A DNA stretch of 64,000 bases, taken from assembly GCA_020099315.1 (NCBI GenBank), contig CP083650.1:1798001-1862000 (forward strand), written 5' to 3'. A model generated the notes under the pieces. It did no database searches. It worked only from the letters and a program-made list of their open reading frames with translations, and was not told where the DNA came from. The position numbers and the translations under genes were made by a program. Shown here one piece after another: positions 1-8,319 of this stretch (positions are counted from its first letter, which is position 1; each line of letters begins with the position of its first letter). Source of the DNA: Citrobacter europaeus. Its GTDB lineage: Bacteria; Pseudomonadota; Gammaproteobacteria; Enterobacterales; Enterobacteriaceae.

Positions 1-1
1 T

Positions 2-178
2 GAAGAAGGGTTAACGTGTGTCGCCCGGCCTGTGTTTAATTATACCGGTACCGTCATTGGCGCACTCAGCGTGGCAGGCCCCACGCACCGAATGCAGCGT
101 AAAATTGATGATGTTAATGATGAACTGGAGCTGGTCTGTTCACTCATTTCTCGACGGTTGGGTTTTATTAACCGCTAA
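2..178 (+). CDS. IclR-family transcriptional regulator, C-terminal end (partial)
   Basis: Only the last 58 codons are in the window; the gene enters from the left edge and reads in frame from base 2 to a TAA at 176-178. The fragment includes ARPVFNYTGTVIGALSVAGP and ends ELELVCSLISRRLGFINR. This matches the end of the IclR effector-binding domain, where a hydrophobic beta strand ('GALSVAGP') and a final helix close the fold. The DNA-binding N-terminal domain lies outside, so target and ligand cannot be named. A REP hairpin follows 45 bases downstream. Confidence 0.7.
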   Translation, partial: EEGLTCVARPVFNYTGTVIGALSVAGPTHRMQRKIDDVNDELELVCSLISRRLGFINR

Positions 179-223
179 CACTACACGCTTTTATGTAAAA
201 GCCTGCTGATATGTAACATACAA

Positions 224-253
224 GCCGGATAAGGCGCTAATGCCGCATCCGGC
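224..253. repeat. REP (repetitive extragenic palindrome) hairpin
   Basis: GCCGGATAAGGCG pairs imperfectly with TGCCGCATCCGGC, the classic enterobacterial REP core. It lies between the IclR-type gene and the tRNA gene terminator, a normal extragenic position. Confidence 0.75.
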
Positions 254-267
254 AAATGAAATACGCG

Positions 268-296
268 AAAAAAAAGCCCGTACTTGCGTACGAGCT
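268..296 (-). terminator. Rho-independent terminator of tRNA-Ser
   Basis: Read on the minus strand, AGCTCGTAC and GTACGGGCT form a 9-bp stem with one G-U pair around a GCAA tetraloop, followed by eight T residues. It starts 13 bases after the tRNA 3' end. Confidence 0.8.
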
Positions 297-308
297 CTTC
301 TTTAAATA

Positions 309-396
309 TGGCGGTGAGGCGGGGATTCGAACCCCGGATACGTTGCCGTATACACACTTTCCAGGCGTGCTCCTTCAGCCACTCGGACACCTCACC
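309..396 (-). tRNA. serX: tRNA-Ser (anticodon GGA)
   Basis: This 88-base minus-strand gene folds as a class II tRNA. The acceptor stem is GGTGAGG paired with CCTCACC, followed by G and an encoded CCA. The anticodon loop is CTGGAAA with anticodon GGA. There is a long variable arm, and the T loop contains GGTTCGAATCC. The long variable arm and GGA anticodon identify serine. It sits just upstream of ghrA, the position of serX in Escherichia coli. A terminator follows directly, so it is transcribed alone. Confidence 0.95.
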
Positions 397-631
397 ATAT
401 TGTTGTTCCTGTGCTACCGGAACGGGCGCTAATTTAGGGAAATACCGCTCCGGCGTCAATCAACTTTTTGAAAAAAACGTGCATTTACACAAACTTCAAT
501 CAATATGCAGCTTAAATAAGCGGGAATTGTTTTTTTTGCCAGCATCCTAAAATTTGTTACTCTGATGTTCCCTCGGAAAATGATGATAATAAGTGCGAGA
601 AAGTTCCGCATAACAATGTTCAGGAGACTCT

Positions 632-1570
632 ATGGATATAATTTTCTATCACCCAACATTCGATACGAGCTGGTGGCTTAATGCGCTGACAAAGGCCATA
701 CCTGGCGCGAACGTCCGTGAGTGGAAAACGGGTGATAATGCGCATGCTGACTACGCGCTGGTCTGGCATCCTCCGGTTGAAATGCTCGCCGGAAGAAAAT
801 TAAAAGCCGTATTCGCGCTGGGGGCGGGTGTTGATTCTATTCTTAGTAAACTGAACGCTCATCCGGAAATGTTGGATGCTTCGATCCCACTTTTCCGTCT
901 GGAAGATACGGGTATGGGCCTGCAAATGCAGGAATATGCGGTCAGTCAGGTACTGCACTGGTTTCGCCGCTTTGATGATTATCAGGCATTAAAAAACCAG
1001 GCGAAATGGCAGCCGTTGCCAGAATATTCCCGCAATGAGTTTAGCGTCGGGATCATGGGGGCAGGGGTATTGGGCGCAAAAGTTGCAGAAAGTCTGCAAG
1101 CATGGGGGTTCCCGCTACGCTGCTGGAGCCGCACGCGTAAATCCTGGTCTGGTGTGGAAAGCTTTGCCGGTACCGAGGAACTGGGCGCGTTTTTGAGCCA
1201 AACTCGGGTGCTTATCAACCTCCTTCCCAATACAGCAGAAACCGTAGGCATTATTAACGCGAGTTTACTCAACCAATTGCAGGACGGAGCCTATGTGCTG
1301 AACCTGGCGCGTGGTGTTCATCTCAATGAAGACGATCTTCTGGCATCACTGGACAGCGGCAAAGTGAAAGGCGCTATGCTGGATGTCTACAGCCGCGAAC
1401 CGCTGCCGGAAACCAGCCCGCTATGGAAACATCCGCGTGTGGCAATGACGCCGCATATTGCCGCGGTAACGCGCCCGGCAGAGGCGGTGGACTATATCTC
1501 CCGTACGATTATGGGCCTGGAAAGTGGCAAATCCGTCACCGGTCAGGTCGATCGCGTGCGGGGATACTGA
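632..1570 (+). CDS. ghrA: Glyoxylate/hydroxypyruvate reductase A
   Basis: The product is 312 residues, the same length as E. coli GhrA. It is a cytoplasmic NADPH-dependent reductase of the D-2-hydroxyacid dehydrogenase family that converts glyoxylate to glycolate and hydroxypyruvate to D-glycerate. The nucleotide-binding GxGxxG motif is GAGVLG at residues 143-148. The family catalytic triad is visible as Arg227 (in LARGVH), Glu256 (in SREPLP) and His275 (in TPHIAA). An AGGAG-like site precedes the ATG and a strong hairpin terminator follows, so it is probably a single-gene transcript. Confidence 0.97.
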   Translation: MDIIFYHPTFDTSWWLNALTKAIPGANVREWKTGDNAHADYALVWHPPVEMLAGRKLKAVFALGAGVDSILSKLNAHPEMLDASIPLFRLEDTGMGLQMQEYAVSQVLHWFRRFDDYQALKNQAKWQPLPEYSRNEFSVGIMGAGVLGAKVAESLQAWGFPLRCWSRTRKSWSGVESFAGTEELGAFLSQTRVLINLLPNTAETVGIINASLLNQLQDGAYVLNLARGVHLNEDDLLASLDSGKVKGAMLDVYSREPLPETSPLWKHPRVAMTPHIAAVTRPAEAVDYISRTIMGLESGKSVTGQVDRVRGY

Positions 1571-1574
1571 TGGT

Positions 1575-1596
1575 AACCCGGCAAGTGCCGGGTTTC
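1575..1596 (+). terminator. Terminator after ghrA
   Basis: AACCCGGC and GCCGGGTT form a perfect 8-bp stem around an AAGT loop, starting five bases after the ghrA stop. The T tract is short (TTTC), so efficiency is uncertain. Confidence 0.6.
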
Positions 1597-1604
1597 AGCT
1601 AAAC

Positions 1605-1729
<125 letters not shown>

Positions 1730-1780
1730 ATGCCGGCGATACCTGCTATCCTTGACGGAAAATGACTACAGGAGAGAGTT

Positions 1781-2518
1781 ATGTATCCCGTTGACCTGCA
1801 TATGCATACCGTCGCCAGCACCCACGCCTACAGCACCTTAAGCGATTACATCGCTGAAGCCCGTCGCAAAGGCATCAAGCTGTTTGCCATTACCGATCAT
1901 GGACCGGACATGGCGGATGCGCCTCATCACTGGCACTTTATTAATATGCGCATTTGGCCTCGTATTGTGGACGGCGTAGGGATCCTGCGCGGCATTGAGG
2001 CGAATATTAAGAATATTGAAGGCGAAATTGACTGCTCAGGTCCTATGTTTACCTCCCTGGATCTGATCATTGCGGGCTTCCATGAGCCGGTTTTTGCACC
2101 TCACGATAAAGACACTAATACCCAGGCGATGATCGCCACGATGGCCAGTGGTCATGTGCACATCATCAGCCATCCGGGAAATCCAAAGTATCCCGTTGAT
2201 ATCACGGCGATTGCGCAGGCGGCGGCAAAATATCAGGTCGCGTTGGAAATCAATAACTCCTCGTTTTTGCATTCACGTAAGGGCAGTGAAGACAATTGCC
2301 GCGCGGTCGCTGCGGCTGTGCGTGATGCCGGGGGCTGGGTGGCGTTAGGATCGGATTCACATACCGCTTTCACATTGGGAGAATTTGGCGAATGCCGTAA
2401 AATTCTCGATGATGTGAATTTCCCGGAAGACAGAATTTTAAACGTCACACCCAAACGCCTGCTGGCGTTTCTGGAATCGCGAGGCATGGAGCCGATCGCG
2501 GAATTTGCTGAACTGTAA
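1781..2518 (+). CDS. ycdX: PHP-domain zinc phosphatase YcdX
   Basis: The 245-residue protein starts MYPVDLHMHTVAS, the first metal-binding motif (HxH) of the PHP (polymerase and histidinol phosphatase) family. Further metal ligands are visible in TDHGPDM, GIEAN, HISHPGN and ALGSDSHTAF. E. coli YcdX is a trinuclear-zinc phosphatase linked to swarming motility; the physiological substrate is not established. The ATG follows an AGGAGAGAG site. ycdY begins 23 bases downstream on the same strand, so the two are probably cotranscribed. Confidence 0.95.
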   Translation: MYPVDLHMHTVASTHAYSTLSDYIAEARRKGIKLFAITDHGPDMADAPHHWHFINMRIWPRIVDGVGILRGIEANIKNIEGEIDCSGPMFTSLDLIIAGFHEPVFAPHDKDTNTQAMIATMASGHVHIISHPGNPKYPVDITAIAQAAAKYQVALEINNSSFLHSRKGSEDNCRAVAAAVRDAGGWVALGSDSHTAFTLGEFGECRKILDDVNFPEDRILNVTPKRLLAFLESRGMEPIAEFAEL

Positions 2519-2541
2519 TTGTTACTAACTGGAATAAATGA

Positions 2542-3096
2542 ATGAACGAGTTTTCTATCCTGTGTCGTGTACTGGGCTCGCTGTTTTACCGCCAGCCTCA
2601 GGATCCTTTACTGGTTCCCCTGTTTACCCTGATTAGCGAAGGTAAACTCTCCGCCAACTGGCCGCTGGAACAAGACGAATTACTTACTCGCCTGCAGAAA
2701 AACTGCGATATGCCTCAGTTGGCTGCGGATTACAACGCGCTTTTTGTCGGCGACGAGTGTGCGGTGCCGCCTTATCGTAGCGCCTGGGTAGAAGGGGCGA
2801 AAGAATCCGATGTTCGTGCATTTCTTTCTGCCCGCGGCATGCCGCTGGCAGATACGCCTGCAGATCATATTGGTACGCTGTTGCTGGCGGCTTCATGGCT
2901 TGAAGACCAGTCTGCGGAAGATGAAAGTGAAGCACTAGAAACCTTGTTTGTGGAGTACCTGTTGCCCTGGTGTGGTTCATTCCTTGGCAAAGTTGAAGCG
3001 CACGCAAACACGCCATTCTGGCGTACCATGGCACCGTTAACGCGTGATGCTATTGGCGCGATGTGGGACGAATTGCAGGAAGATACGGAAGAATAA
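2542..3096 (+). CDS. ycdY: TorD-family redox-type chaperone YcdY
   Basis: The 184-residue, largely helical, acidic cytoplasmic protein matches the length of E. coli YcdY and belongs to the TorD/DmsD/NarJ maturation-chaperone family. The family feature seen is the YNALFVGDECAVPPYRSAW segment. E. coli YcdY was reported to stimulate the phosphatase YcdX, consistent with the tight ycdX-ycdY arrangement here. No twin-arginine substrate gene is adjacent, so a redox-enzyme client is not implied by context. Confidence 0.93.
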   Translation: MNEFSILCRVLGSLFYRQPQDPLLVPLFTLISEGKLSANWPLEQDELLTRLQKNCDMPQLAADYNALFVGDECAVPPYRSAWVEGAKESDVRAFLSARGMPLADTPADHIGTLLLAASWLEDQSAEDESEALETLFVEYLLPWCGSFLGKVEAHANTPFWRTMAPLTRDAIGAMWDELQEDTEE

Positions 3097-3196
3097 ATGT
3101 GATGTAAGTCACTTTAAACTGCAACGCAATTCATCACTTGCATAAATTGTGTGCACGATCTCATTCCTATGCCGTTTTTCTGCTAAGATACGCGGC

Positions 3197-3679
3197 ATGA
3201 ACATACTTCTCTCAATTGCAATCACAACGGGCATTCTCTCTGGGATCTGGGGATGGGTGGCCGTTTCTCTTGGCTTACTCAGTTGGGCTGGCTTTCTGGG
3301 CTGCACGGCCTATTTCGCCTGTCCGCAGGGTGGGCTGAAAGGGCTGTGGATCTCGGCGTGTACGCTGCTAAGCGGTGTGGTGTGGGCGTTGGTGATTATT
3401 AACGGTAGCGCGCTTGCCCCACATATGGACGTTATTGGTTATGTCATAACGGGAATCGTCGCGTTTCTGATGTGTATCCAGGCAAAGCAATGGTTGCTTT
3501 CATTTGTGCCAGGCACGTTTATTGGCGCATGTGCAACGTTTGCAGGGCAGGGGGACTGGCAGTTGGTCGTGCCGTCTCTGGCGCTAGGTCTGATATTCGG
3601 CTATGCGATGAAAAACAGCGGGCTGTGGCTGGCGTCTCGCCGTGAAAATCGACTATCGTCTACGCTGACCAGTAAATAA
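3197..3679 (+). CDS. ycdZ: Inner-membrane protein YcdZ (DUF1097)
   Basis: The protein has 160 residues starting MNILLSIAITTG. An upstream in-frame ATG at 3149 would add 16 residues unlike the family, so the internal start is preferred. It is almost wholly hydrophobic, with about five or six membrane segments separated by short glycine-rich turns, and ends in a short basic tail (ASRRENRLSSTLTSK). It belongs to the DUF1097 membrane family. Its function is not known. It converges on csgG, with a shared terminator between them. Confidence 0.93.
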   Translation: MNILLSIAITTGILSGIWGWVAVSLGLLSWAGFLGCTAYFACPQGGLKGLWISACTLLSGVVWALVIINGSALAPHMDVIGYVITGIVAFLMCIQAKQWLLSFVPGTFIGACATFAGQGDWQLVVPSLALGLIFGYAMKNSGLWLASRRENRLSSTLTSK

Positions 3680-3708
3680 AAAAGCGTGAGGGGTTCCTCA
3701 CGCTTTTT
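3679..3708. terminator. Bidirectional terminator between ycdZ and csgG
   Basis: AAAAAGCGTGAGG pairs perfectly with CCTCACGCTTTTT around a GGTT loop, with A and T tracts that serve both strands. It begins at the ycdZ stop codon and lies 17 bases from the csgG stop. Confidence 0.85.
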
Positions 3709-3724
3709 ATGCCAGAGAGAGCTC

Positions 3725-4558
3725 TCAGGATTCCGGAGGTACCGACATATGGCGGTATTTAACCAGAATGTCATTATCAACCTGTTTCTTGTCCTGCAAA
3801 TCCCACAATCCGCGATCAATCCCATCATTAATCAGGAAGATAACACCGGTTTCGATTGCTGACATCAGACACAGCATGACCGGTTCGTTAGAGGTGTAAC
3901 CAATTTCACCTTCCAACAGTCGCTGGTAGTCAATGAAACGGAATACCCCAGCCTGTACTTCATAAGATAAAATAGTTTTGCTGGTATTCACCGATGAGAG
4001 AATTTCGCCGGTGCTGACGTTAACCACGCGTAGGTTCACCGCTATCTGGTCGAGCTGGTATTGCGTATCGGCGCCAATACCGAAATAGCGCGCACCAACA
4101 CCTCCCGATTTAACGTTGCTTTCATAACCAATAATTGACCCTTCCACCATGACGTTTGCTGCGGTCAAAGATTGCAAAGGGATGCGGTTATTAATGGCAA
4201 CAGTGCCGTTTTCCTGAGCCGCACGAATGATTTTTCGTTCGTTAAGCAGGTTCTGTAACCCCTGACGTTCCAGTGGGACGAACCAACGAGAATCCTTCAA
4301 CGCGGTGACTAGCATAGCCGTAGCGCTTTGCGGGACGGCGGTTGAGAAGTTACTCGCCGGGTAAGGTTTAAACTGACCCGTTTCATCCTGGATATTGTAA
4401 ACCGACACAAAGATCTTACCTGTAGGCATGGGCAGATGCGTCAAGTCTTTATAGCTTTGGGCTCGGGGCATTAATGTCGGCTTAGCGGCTTCTTGCGGCG
4501 GGGCTGTTAGACATCCGCTGAGTAAAATTACTGCCACCATGATAAGTAAGCGCTGCAT
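3725..4558 (-). CDS. csgG: Curli secretion channel lipoprotein CsgG
   Basis: The 277-residue protein has a lipoprotein signal ending LLSGC, so it is lipidated at Cys16. CsgG forms a nine-subunit outer-membrane pore through which unfolded CsgA and CsgB are exported. The constriction-loop sequence VYNIQDETGQF, carrying the Tyr, Asn and Phe residues that narrow the pore in E. coli, is intact. It is the last gene of the csgDEFG operon, transcribed away from csgBAC, and shares a bidirectional terminator with ycdZ. Confidence 0.98.
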   Translation of the reverse strand: MQRLLIMVAVILLSGCLTAPPQEAAKPTLMPRAQSYKDLTHLPMPTGKIFVSVYNIQDETGQFKPYPASNFSTAVPQSATAMLVTALKDSRWFVPLERQGLQNLLNERKIIRAAQENGTVAINNRIPLQSLTAANVMVEGSIIGYESNVKSGGVGARYFGIGADTQYQLDQIAVNLRVVNVSTGEILSSVNTSKTILSYEVQAGVFRFIDYQRLLEGEIGYTSNEPVMLCLMSAIETGVIFLINDGIDRGLWDLQDKKQVDNDILVKYRHMSVPPES

Positions 4559-4583
4559 GATTTTTTCCTTTCGTGGCTATAAT

Positions 4584-4997
4584 TTAGAAATCGGTCGACT
4601 GATTTTGTAAACCTGACACTTCGATAGTCGACGTTCTCCCCGTTTTCCTGTCCGTGACATTAAGTTGCAGTTGCCCATCCCGGTTGGCGATATCAACGAT
4701 AAAATCGCTGGTGACCATCCTCCCAGGCTTACCGGTATTAATATTGGTAAGTAAGCCGCCAAGTATTTGCGACTGTATCGCCTGGGTAAAGTTATCCAGC
4801 GCAGATGGCGTTTCAATCCCGAAATCATCGCCACTCGGATCTTTATACGAGTTTTGTGCCTGGGCGCTGTTGAGTAAAAAAGAACCGTTGTTTGGGTTGC
4901 CACCAAAGTTAGGGTTGCGGAACTGGAACGTCATATTTCCGGCCCAACTTAATGGTGAAATCAGCATGAGCAAAACCACTGCATGTTTGACACGCAT
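4584..4997 (-). CDS. csgF: Curli assembly factor CsgF
   Basis: The 137-residue secreted protein has a cleavable signal peptide (MRVKHAVVLLMLISPLSWA). The mature N-terminus, GNMTFQFRNPNFGGNPNNG, is the segment that inserts into the CsgG channel in E. coli. CsgF sits at the cell surface and couples export to CsgB-nucleated fibre growth. The gene lies between csgE and csgG with 25-base gaps on either side. Confidence 0.98.
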   Translation of the reverse strand: MRVKHAVVLLMLISPLSWAGNMTFQFRNPNFGGNPNNGSFLLNSAQAQNSYKDPSGDDFGIETPSALDNFTQAIQSQILGGLLTNINTGKPGRMVTSDFIVDIANRDGQLQLNVTDRKTGRTSTIEVSGLQNQSTDF

Positions 4998-5022
4998 GAA
5001 AGCCTCCGGACAAAATCATGTT

Positions 5023-5415
5023 TTAGAATTCATCGCGCGCTAAATCGCTCGTGCTTAATAGTGTTTGATCTATTTGCCGACGATTTAATGCTTCCTCAGT
5101 TTCTGCCAATGCAAAGACCACAATTTTGTCGAAGTCTCTTTTCGTCGGGAATAAAAAAGTCTGGAAGATAACGTCCTGATTGACCGTTATGGTGATCCAA
5201 CTTCCCCAACGTGCACTGGGTCTTTCATTAATGGTTAAGTTTCCTGTGTACTCGCTTTCCCACTTGTCACTAAAGGCCCGGTAGAAATCATGGCCAATGG
5301 AAGAGACCGTGTGGTCAGTTAACAGTCCGGGAACCTCCACCTCTACAGCCGCGTGTAGATTCCCGGCAGCAAAGAGCAAATTTGCTGCCACAATCCAGGT
5401 CAAATAGCGTTTCAT
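5023..5415 (-). CDS. csgE: Curli secretion specificity factor CsgE
   Basis: The protein has 130 residues from MKRYLTWIVAANLLFAAGNLHA, a clear signal peptide. An in-frame ATG eight codons upstream overlaps the end of csgD and is less like the family start. CsgE is the periplasmic cap of CsgG that guides curli subunits into the channel. The conserved core ERPSARWGSWITITVN is intact. The gene starts four bases after the csgD stop codon, which suggests coupled translation. Confidence 0.97.
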   Translation of the reverse strand: MKRYLTWIVAANLLFAAGNLHAAVEVEVPGLLTDHTVSSIGHDFYRAFSDKWESEYTGNLTINERPSARWGSWITITVNQDVIFQTFLFPTKRDFDKIVVFALAETEEALNRRQIDQTLLSTSDLARDEF

Positions 5416-5419
5416 GGCT

Positions 5420-6070
5420 TTATCGCCTGAGGTTATCATTGGCCCACGAGACCGCCTGCGTACGATTTTTGACAGCTATCTTTTTGAAAAGATTATAAAG
5501 ATGTGTTTTCACCGTATTTTCACTAATAAATAGTGAACGTGCGATTTCAATATTTGAGGCACCGATACGCAGTTTATTAAGGATCTCTTTTTCACGGTGA
5601 GTAAGTAATGCCGACTCCGTGCTGTTATAGCGGTAGTTCCCGGAATGCGTGATTAGGTAGCTGGCTAGCTTTTGCGAGAAGTAGCATTCGCCACGCAACA
5701 CCCCCTGCAATCCGCTGACTACACGCTGTTCATCTTCAGTTGCGTAGAATACGCCATTGATGTGCGGCCAGTTTTCAATATCCCGGTAAGGATAATCATC
5801 TGGGGTATTCAACAATAAAGTCTTTATATTGTTGTTTTTTCTGCTCAAATTATCTTGCCAGTAATGGATCAGTTTTTTATCTGCCTCCATCATATCCAGT
5901 AAAACAATGCAGCTGGAGGAAATATCATCCAGAGAACGTTGAATATTATGTAGTTTTCCGGTTAACGCCAGCGACTGCTTTAAATGCTGTAATAACGCAG
6001 TTGCCTGCAGGGATGGTTTAGTGATCAACAATAATGTATGACCATGAATACTATGGACTTCATTAAACAT
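5420..6070 (-). CDS. csgD: Curli and biofilm master regulator CsgD (LuxR family)
   Basis: The 216-residue protein has an N-terminal receiver-like domain and a C-terminal LuxR helix-turn-helix (LTHREKEILNKLRIGAS, then ISENTVKTHLYNLFKK). CsgD activates csgBAC and, in relatives, cyclic-di-GMP genes for cellulose. It heads the csgDEFG operon. A leader of about 150 bases precedes the start; in E. coli this leader is the target of several small RNAs. No frameshift is visible, so the curli switch should be functional. Confidence 0.98.
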   Translation of the reverse strand: MFNEVHSIHGHTLLLITKPSLQATALLQHLKQSLALTGKLHNIQRSLDDISSSCIVLLDMMEADKKLIHYWQDNLSRKNNNIKTLLLNTPDDYPYRDIENWPHINGVFYATEDEQRVVSGLQGVLRGECYFSQKLASYLITHSGNYRYNSTESALLTHREKEILNKLRIGASNIEIARSLFISENTVKTHLYNLFKKIAVKNRTQAVSWANDNLRR

Positions 6071-6221
6071 GATGAAACTCCACTTTTTAGTCGCACACCT
6101 GACAGCTGTCTCTACTAAAATAGAGGCACCAGAAGTACTGACAGATGTTGCACTGCTGTGTAGAAATAAAATATCGACCCAATGGGGTGAAAATATTAAA
6201 ACAAATGGACTTCAACTGATT

Positions 6222-6230
6222 TCAATCTAG
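6222..6230 (-). promoter_or_regulatory. Probable csgD promoter minus-10 region
   Basis: Minus-strand CTAGATTGA lies about 150 bases upstream of the csgD ATG, in the same local sequence (GCTAGATTGAAATCA) as the mapped csgD promoter of E. coli. There is no good minus-35, as expected for a sigma-S or OmpR dependent promoter. The assignment is by recalled similarity. Confidence 0.55.
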
Positions 6231-6693
6231 CTATTACAAATCTTAAAGCAAGTGTTAAACATGTAACTGGATGTAAATTTATATATTAAATTGTGATTTT
6301 TGGGTTTTTGTGTAGTTTAGATTTGATAGTAAAGTTGTACATTTTAGCGTTATTGCATAGATTTAAAAAATCATACAAATTATAATATGTTGTTGATTTT
6401 TAATGGTTAAAACTATAATTAGATGGTTTTAGATTTCTAATGAATTCTGATCTTTTTGTCTCACTTTAAGTTGAACAATTTTAGATAGAAAAAAATGATG
6501 CTTGTCACGACTTGTACCGAGCACTATCCCGGAACCATCTGCAAGGCCCAGAAAACGCGGGAGAGGCGTTTTTTTGTTACTGCATAGAAATTCAATCTTC
6601 AGGTTACAGAAGAAATAAAAAACAGCGAAGTAATGGTGTTCTCTGCTGTTAATTAGTACTTTGGTGTGAATCTGGATATAAAAATACAACTGG

Positions 6694-6704
6694 CGGGTGA
6701 GTTA
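6694..6704 (+). promoter_or_regulatory. CsgD-binding box upstream of csgBAC
   Basis: CGGGTGAGTTA matches the described 11-base CsgD consensus CGGGKGAGNKA at every position. It lies 125 bases upstream of the csgB start codon, consistent with activation of csgBAC by CsgD. Confidence 0.7.
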
Positions 6705-6828
6705 TTTAAAATGTTTCAACGGACATACTCTTCATCGTAACGTGGCGTTAACAAATGTAAGTCACGTTAACAACAATTTGAGTGGTAAATAATTTAACCT
6801 TATGTACGACCAGGTCCAGGGTGACAAC

Positions 6829-7284
6829 ATGAAAAACAAGTTGTTATTTATGATGTTTACAATGCTGGGTGTGCCTGGGATTGCATCCGCAACAAGTTAT
6901 GACTTGGCTAATTCAGAATATAACTTTGCGGTAAATGAATTAAGTAAGTCTTCATTTAATCAGGCAGCCATTATTGGTCAGGTTGGCACTGCGAACAGTG
7001 CAAATATTCGCCAGGGGGGCTCGAAGTTATTGTCGGTTATTTCGCAAGAAGGTTCTGGTAACCGAGCGAAAACAGACCAGACGGGATCATATAACTTTGC
7101 ATATATTGATCAAACGGGTAGTTCCAATGATGCGAGTATTAAACAAGGGTCATACGGTAATACGGCGGTGATTATCCAGAAAGGCTCTGGTAATAAAGCC
7201 AATATTACTCAGTACGGTACACAAAAAACAGCAGTTGTGGTGCAGAGACAGTCGCAAATGGCAATTCGCGTTACTCAACGCTAA
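6829..7284 (+). CDS. csgB: Minor curlin subunit and nucleator CsgB
   Basis: The protein has 151 residues from MKNKLLFMMFTMLG; the upstream in-frame ATG at 6802 would give an atypical start before the signal peptide. After the signal peptide come five curlin repeats with the Q-x-G-x4-N-x5-Q pattern, for example IDQTGSSNDASIKQ and IQKGSGNKANITQ. The last repeat is degenerate and basic (VVQRQSQMAIRVTQR), as in E. coli, where it anchors CsgB to the cell through CsgF. CsgB seeds CsgA amyloid polymerization. csgA follows 40 bases downstream. Confidence 0.97.
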   Translation: MKNKLLFMMFTMLGVPGIASATSYDLANSEYNFAVNELSKSSFNQAAIIGQVGTANSANIRQGGSKLLSVISQEGSGNRAKTDQTGSYNFAYIDQTGSSNDASIKQGSYGNTAVIIQKGSGNKANITQYGTQKTAVVVQRQSQMAIRVTQR

Positions 7285-7324
7285 TCCATTAACGACGTTT
7301 AAATCAATCCGATGGGGGTTTACC

Positions 7325-7774
7325 ATGAAACTTTTAAAAGTGGCAGCATTCGCAGCAATCGTAGTTTCTGGCAGTGCTCTGGCTGGTGTTGTTCCGCAAT
7401 GGGGCGGCAATCATCATGGTGGCGGTAGTAACTATGGCCCGGACTCTTCAATGAGTATCTACCAATATGGGACTGGCAACGTAGCGAATGCTCTGCAAAG
7501 TGATGCTCGTAAATCAGATGTCACCATCACACAAAACGGGCGTGGCAACGGGGCTGTAGTGGGTCAGGGCGCTGATGACAGTACCATTAACCTGAAACAG
7601 ACTGGCTTCCAGAACAGCGCTACTATCGATCAGTGGAATGCTAAAAATGCTGATATTAGTGTAACCCAGTTCGGTGGCCGTAACGGTGCGCTGGTTAATC
7701 AGACTGCATCTGACTCCAACGTCCTGATCCGCCAGGTTGGATTTGGCAACAACGCCACAGCTAACCAACACTAA
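7325..7774 (+). CDS. csgA: Major curlin subunit CsgA
   Basis: The 149-residue secreted amyloid subunit starts MKLLKVAAFAAIVVSGSALA. After a glycine- and histidine-rich N-terminal targeting segment come five repeats: SMSIYQYGTGNVANALQ, DVTITQNGRGNGAVVGQ, TINLKQTGFQNSATIDQ, DISVTQFGGRNGALVNQ and NVLIRQVGFGNNATANQ. Glutamine and asparagine ladder residues are kept in all five. The gatekeeper glycines and aspartates of repeats 2 to 4 are also present. The length is close to the E. coli protein (151). A strong hairpin separates it from csgC. Confidence 0.98.
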   Translation: MKLLKVAAFAAIVVSGSALAGVVPQWGGNHHGGGSNYGPDSSMSIYQYGTGNVANALQSDARKSDVTITQNGRGNGAVVGQGADDSTINLKQTGFQNSATIDQWNAKNADISVTQFGGRNGALVNQTASDSNVLIRQVGFGNNATANQH

Positions 7775-7796
7775 TTCAGTTTTATGACTGATAATA

Positions 7797-7822
7797 AACA
7801 GGGCGTGAGCCCTGTTTTTTTT
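7797..7822 (+). terminator. Hairpin terminator between csgA and csgC
   Basis: AACAGGGC and GCCCTGTT pair perfectly around GTGA, followed by a run of T residues. It would end most csgBA transcripts and leave csgC to low read-through or its own promoter. Confidence 0.85.
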
Positions 7823-7835
7823 TCGGGAGAATAAG

Positions 7836-8168
7836 ATGCATACGTTATTACTCATTGCCGCGCTGGCAAATCAAATAACATTTAATACAACTCAGCAAGG
7901 TGATATGTACACCATTATTCCTCAGGTGACGTTAACTCAACCTTGCGTATGTGAGGTACAAGTCCTTGCCATACGCAAAGGGCAGGGGGGGCAAAGCCAA
8001 TCGCAGCAGAAAACAAGCCTTTCGGTCCCTGCTAATCGGCCGATTGAATTAACCAAACTGAGCTTTAATATTTCACCTGAGGATTCGGTCAAAATTATCG
8101 TTACCGTTTCAGATGGGCAGTCTCTGCATCTATCACAACAATGGCCTGACTCAAACAGTCATCCATAA
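7836..8168 (+). CDS. csgC: Curli amyloid inhibitor CsgC
   Basis: The 110-residue periplasmic protein has a short hydrophobic N-terminus and a beta-sandwich-type sequence. The CVC pair (PCVCEVQVLAIR) corresponds to the CxC motif of E. coli CsgC. CsgC is a chaperone-like inhibitor that stops CsgA from forming amyloid in the periplasm. A GGGAG site lies just before the ATG. The hairpin upstream implies a lower dose than csgBA, fitting its substoichiometric action. Confidence 0.95.
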   Translation: MHTLLLIAALANQITFNTTQQGDMYTIIPQVTLTQPCVCEVQVLAIRKGQGGQSQSQQKTSLSVPANRPIELTKLSFNISPEDSVKIIVTVSDGQSLHLSQQWPDSNSHP

Positions 8169-8319
8169 TTTTTTGCTTTATTTGCATTAAGGGTGTGGCT
8201 GGGAATGCGGTGCTGTTCTATGAATATAGAAACGTGTGAACGTTTGTATTTGATCGTTAATCGCAGCGGTGAAGGATCATTTCGATCCCTCAAGGATGGC
8301 TAATCATTGAGGAACCCTT

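Larger units (their letters stand above)
6071..6828. promoter_or_regulatory. csgD-csgB divergent intergenic control region
   Basis: This is 758 bases of AT-rich DNA without a credible gene. It carries the promoters for csgDEFG (leftward) and csgBAC (rightward). In E. coli and Salmonella the equivalent region is one of the longest regulatory regions known and binds OmpR, IHF, H-NS, CpxR, MlrA and others. Here only a csgD minus-10 and a CsgD box could be placed confidently by eye. Confidence 0.85.

Noticed and set aside
181..459. A 92-codon minus-strand frame over the tRNA-Ser gene
   Set aside because: The region is fully explained by the tRNA and its terminator; translation through a tRNA gene is not credible.
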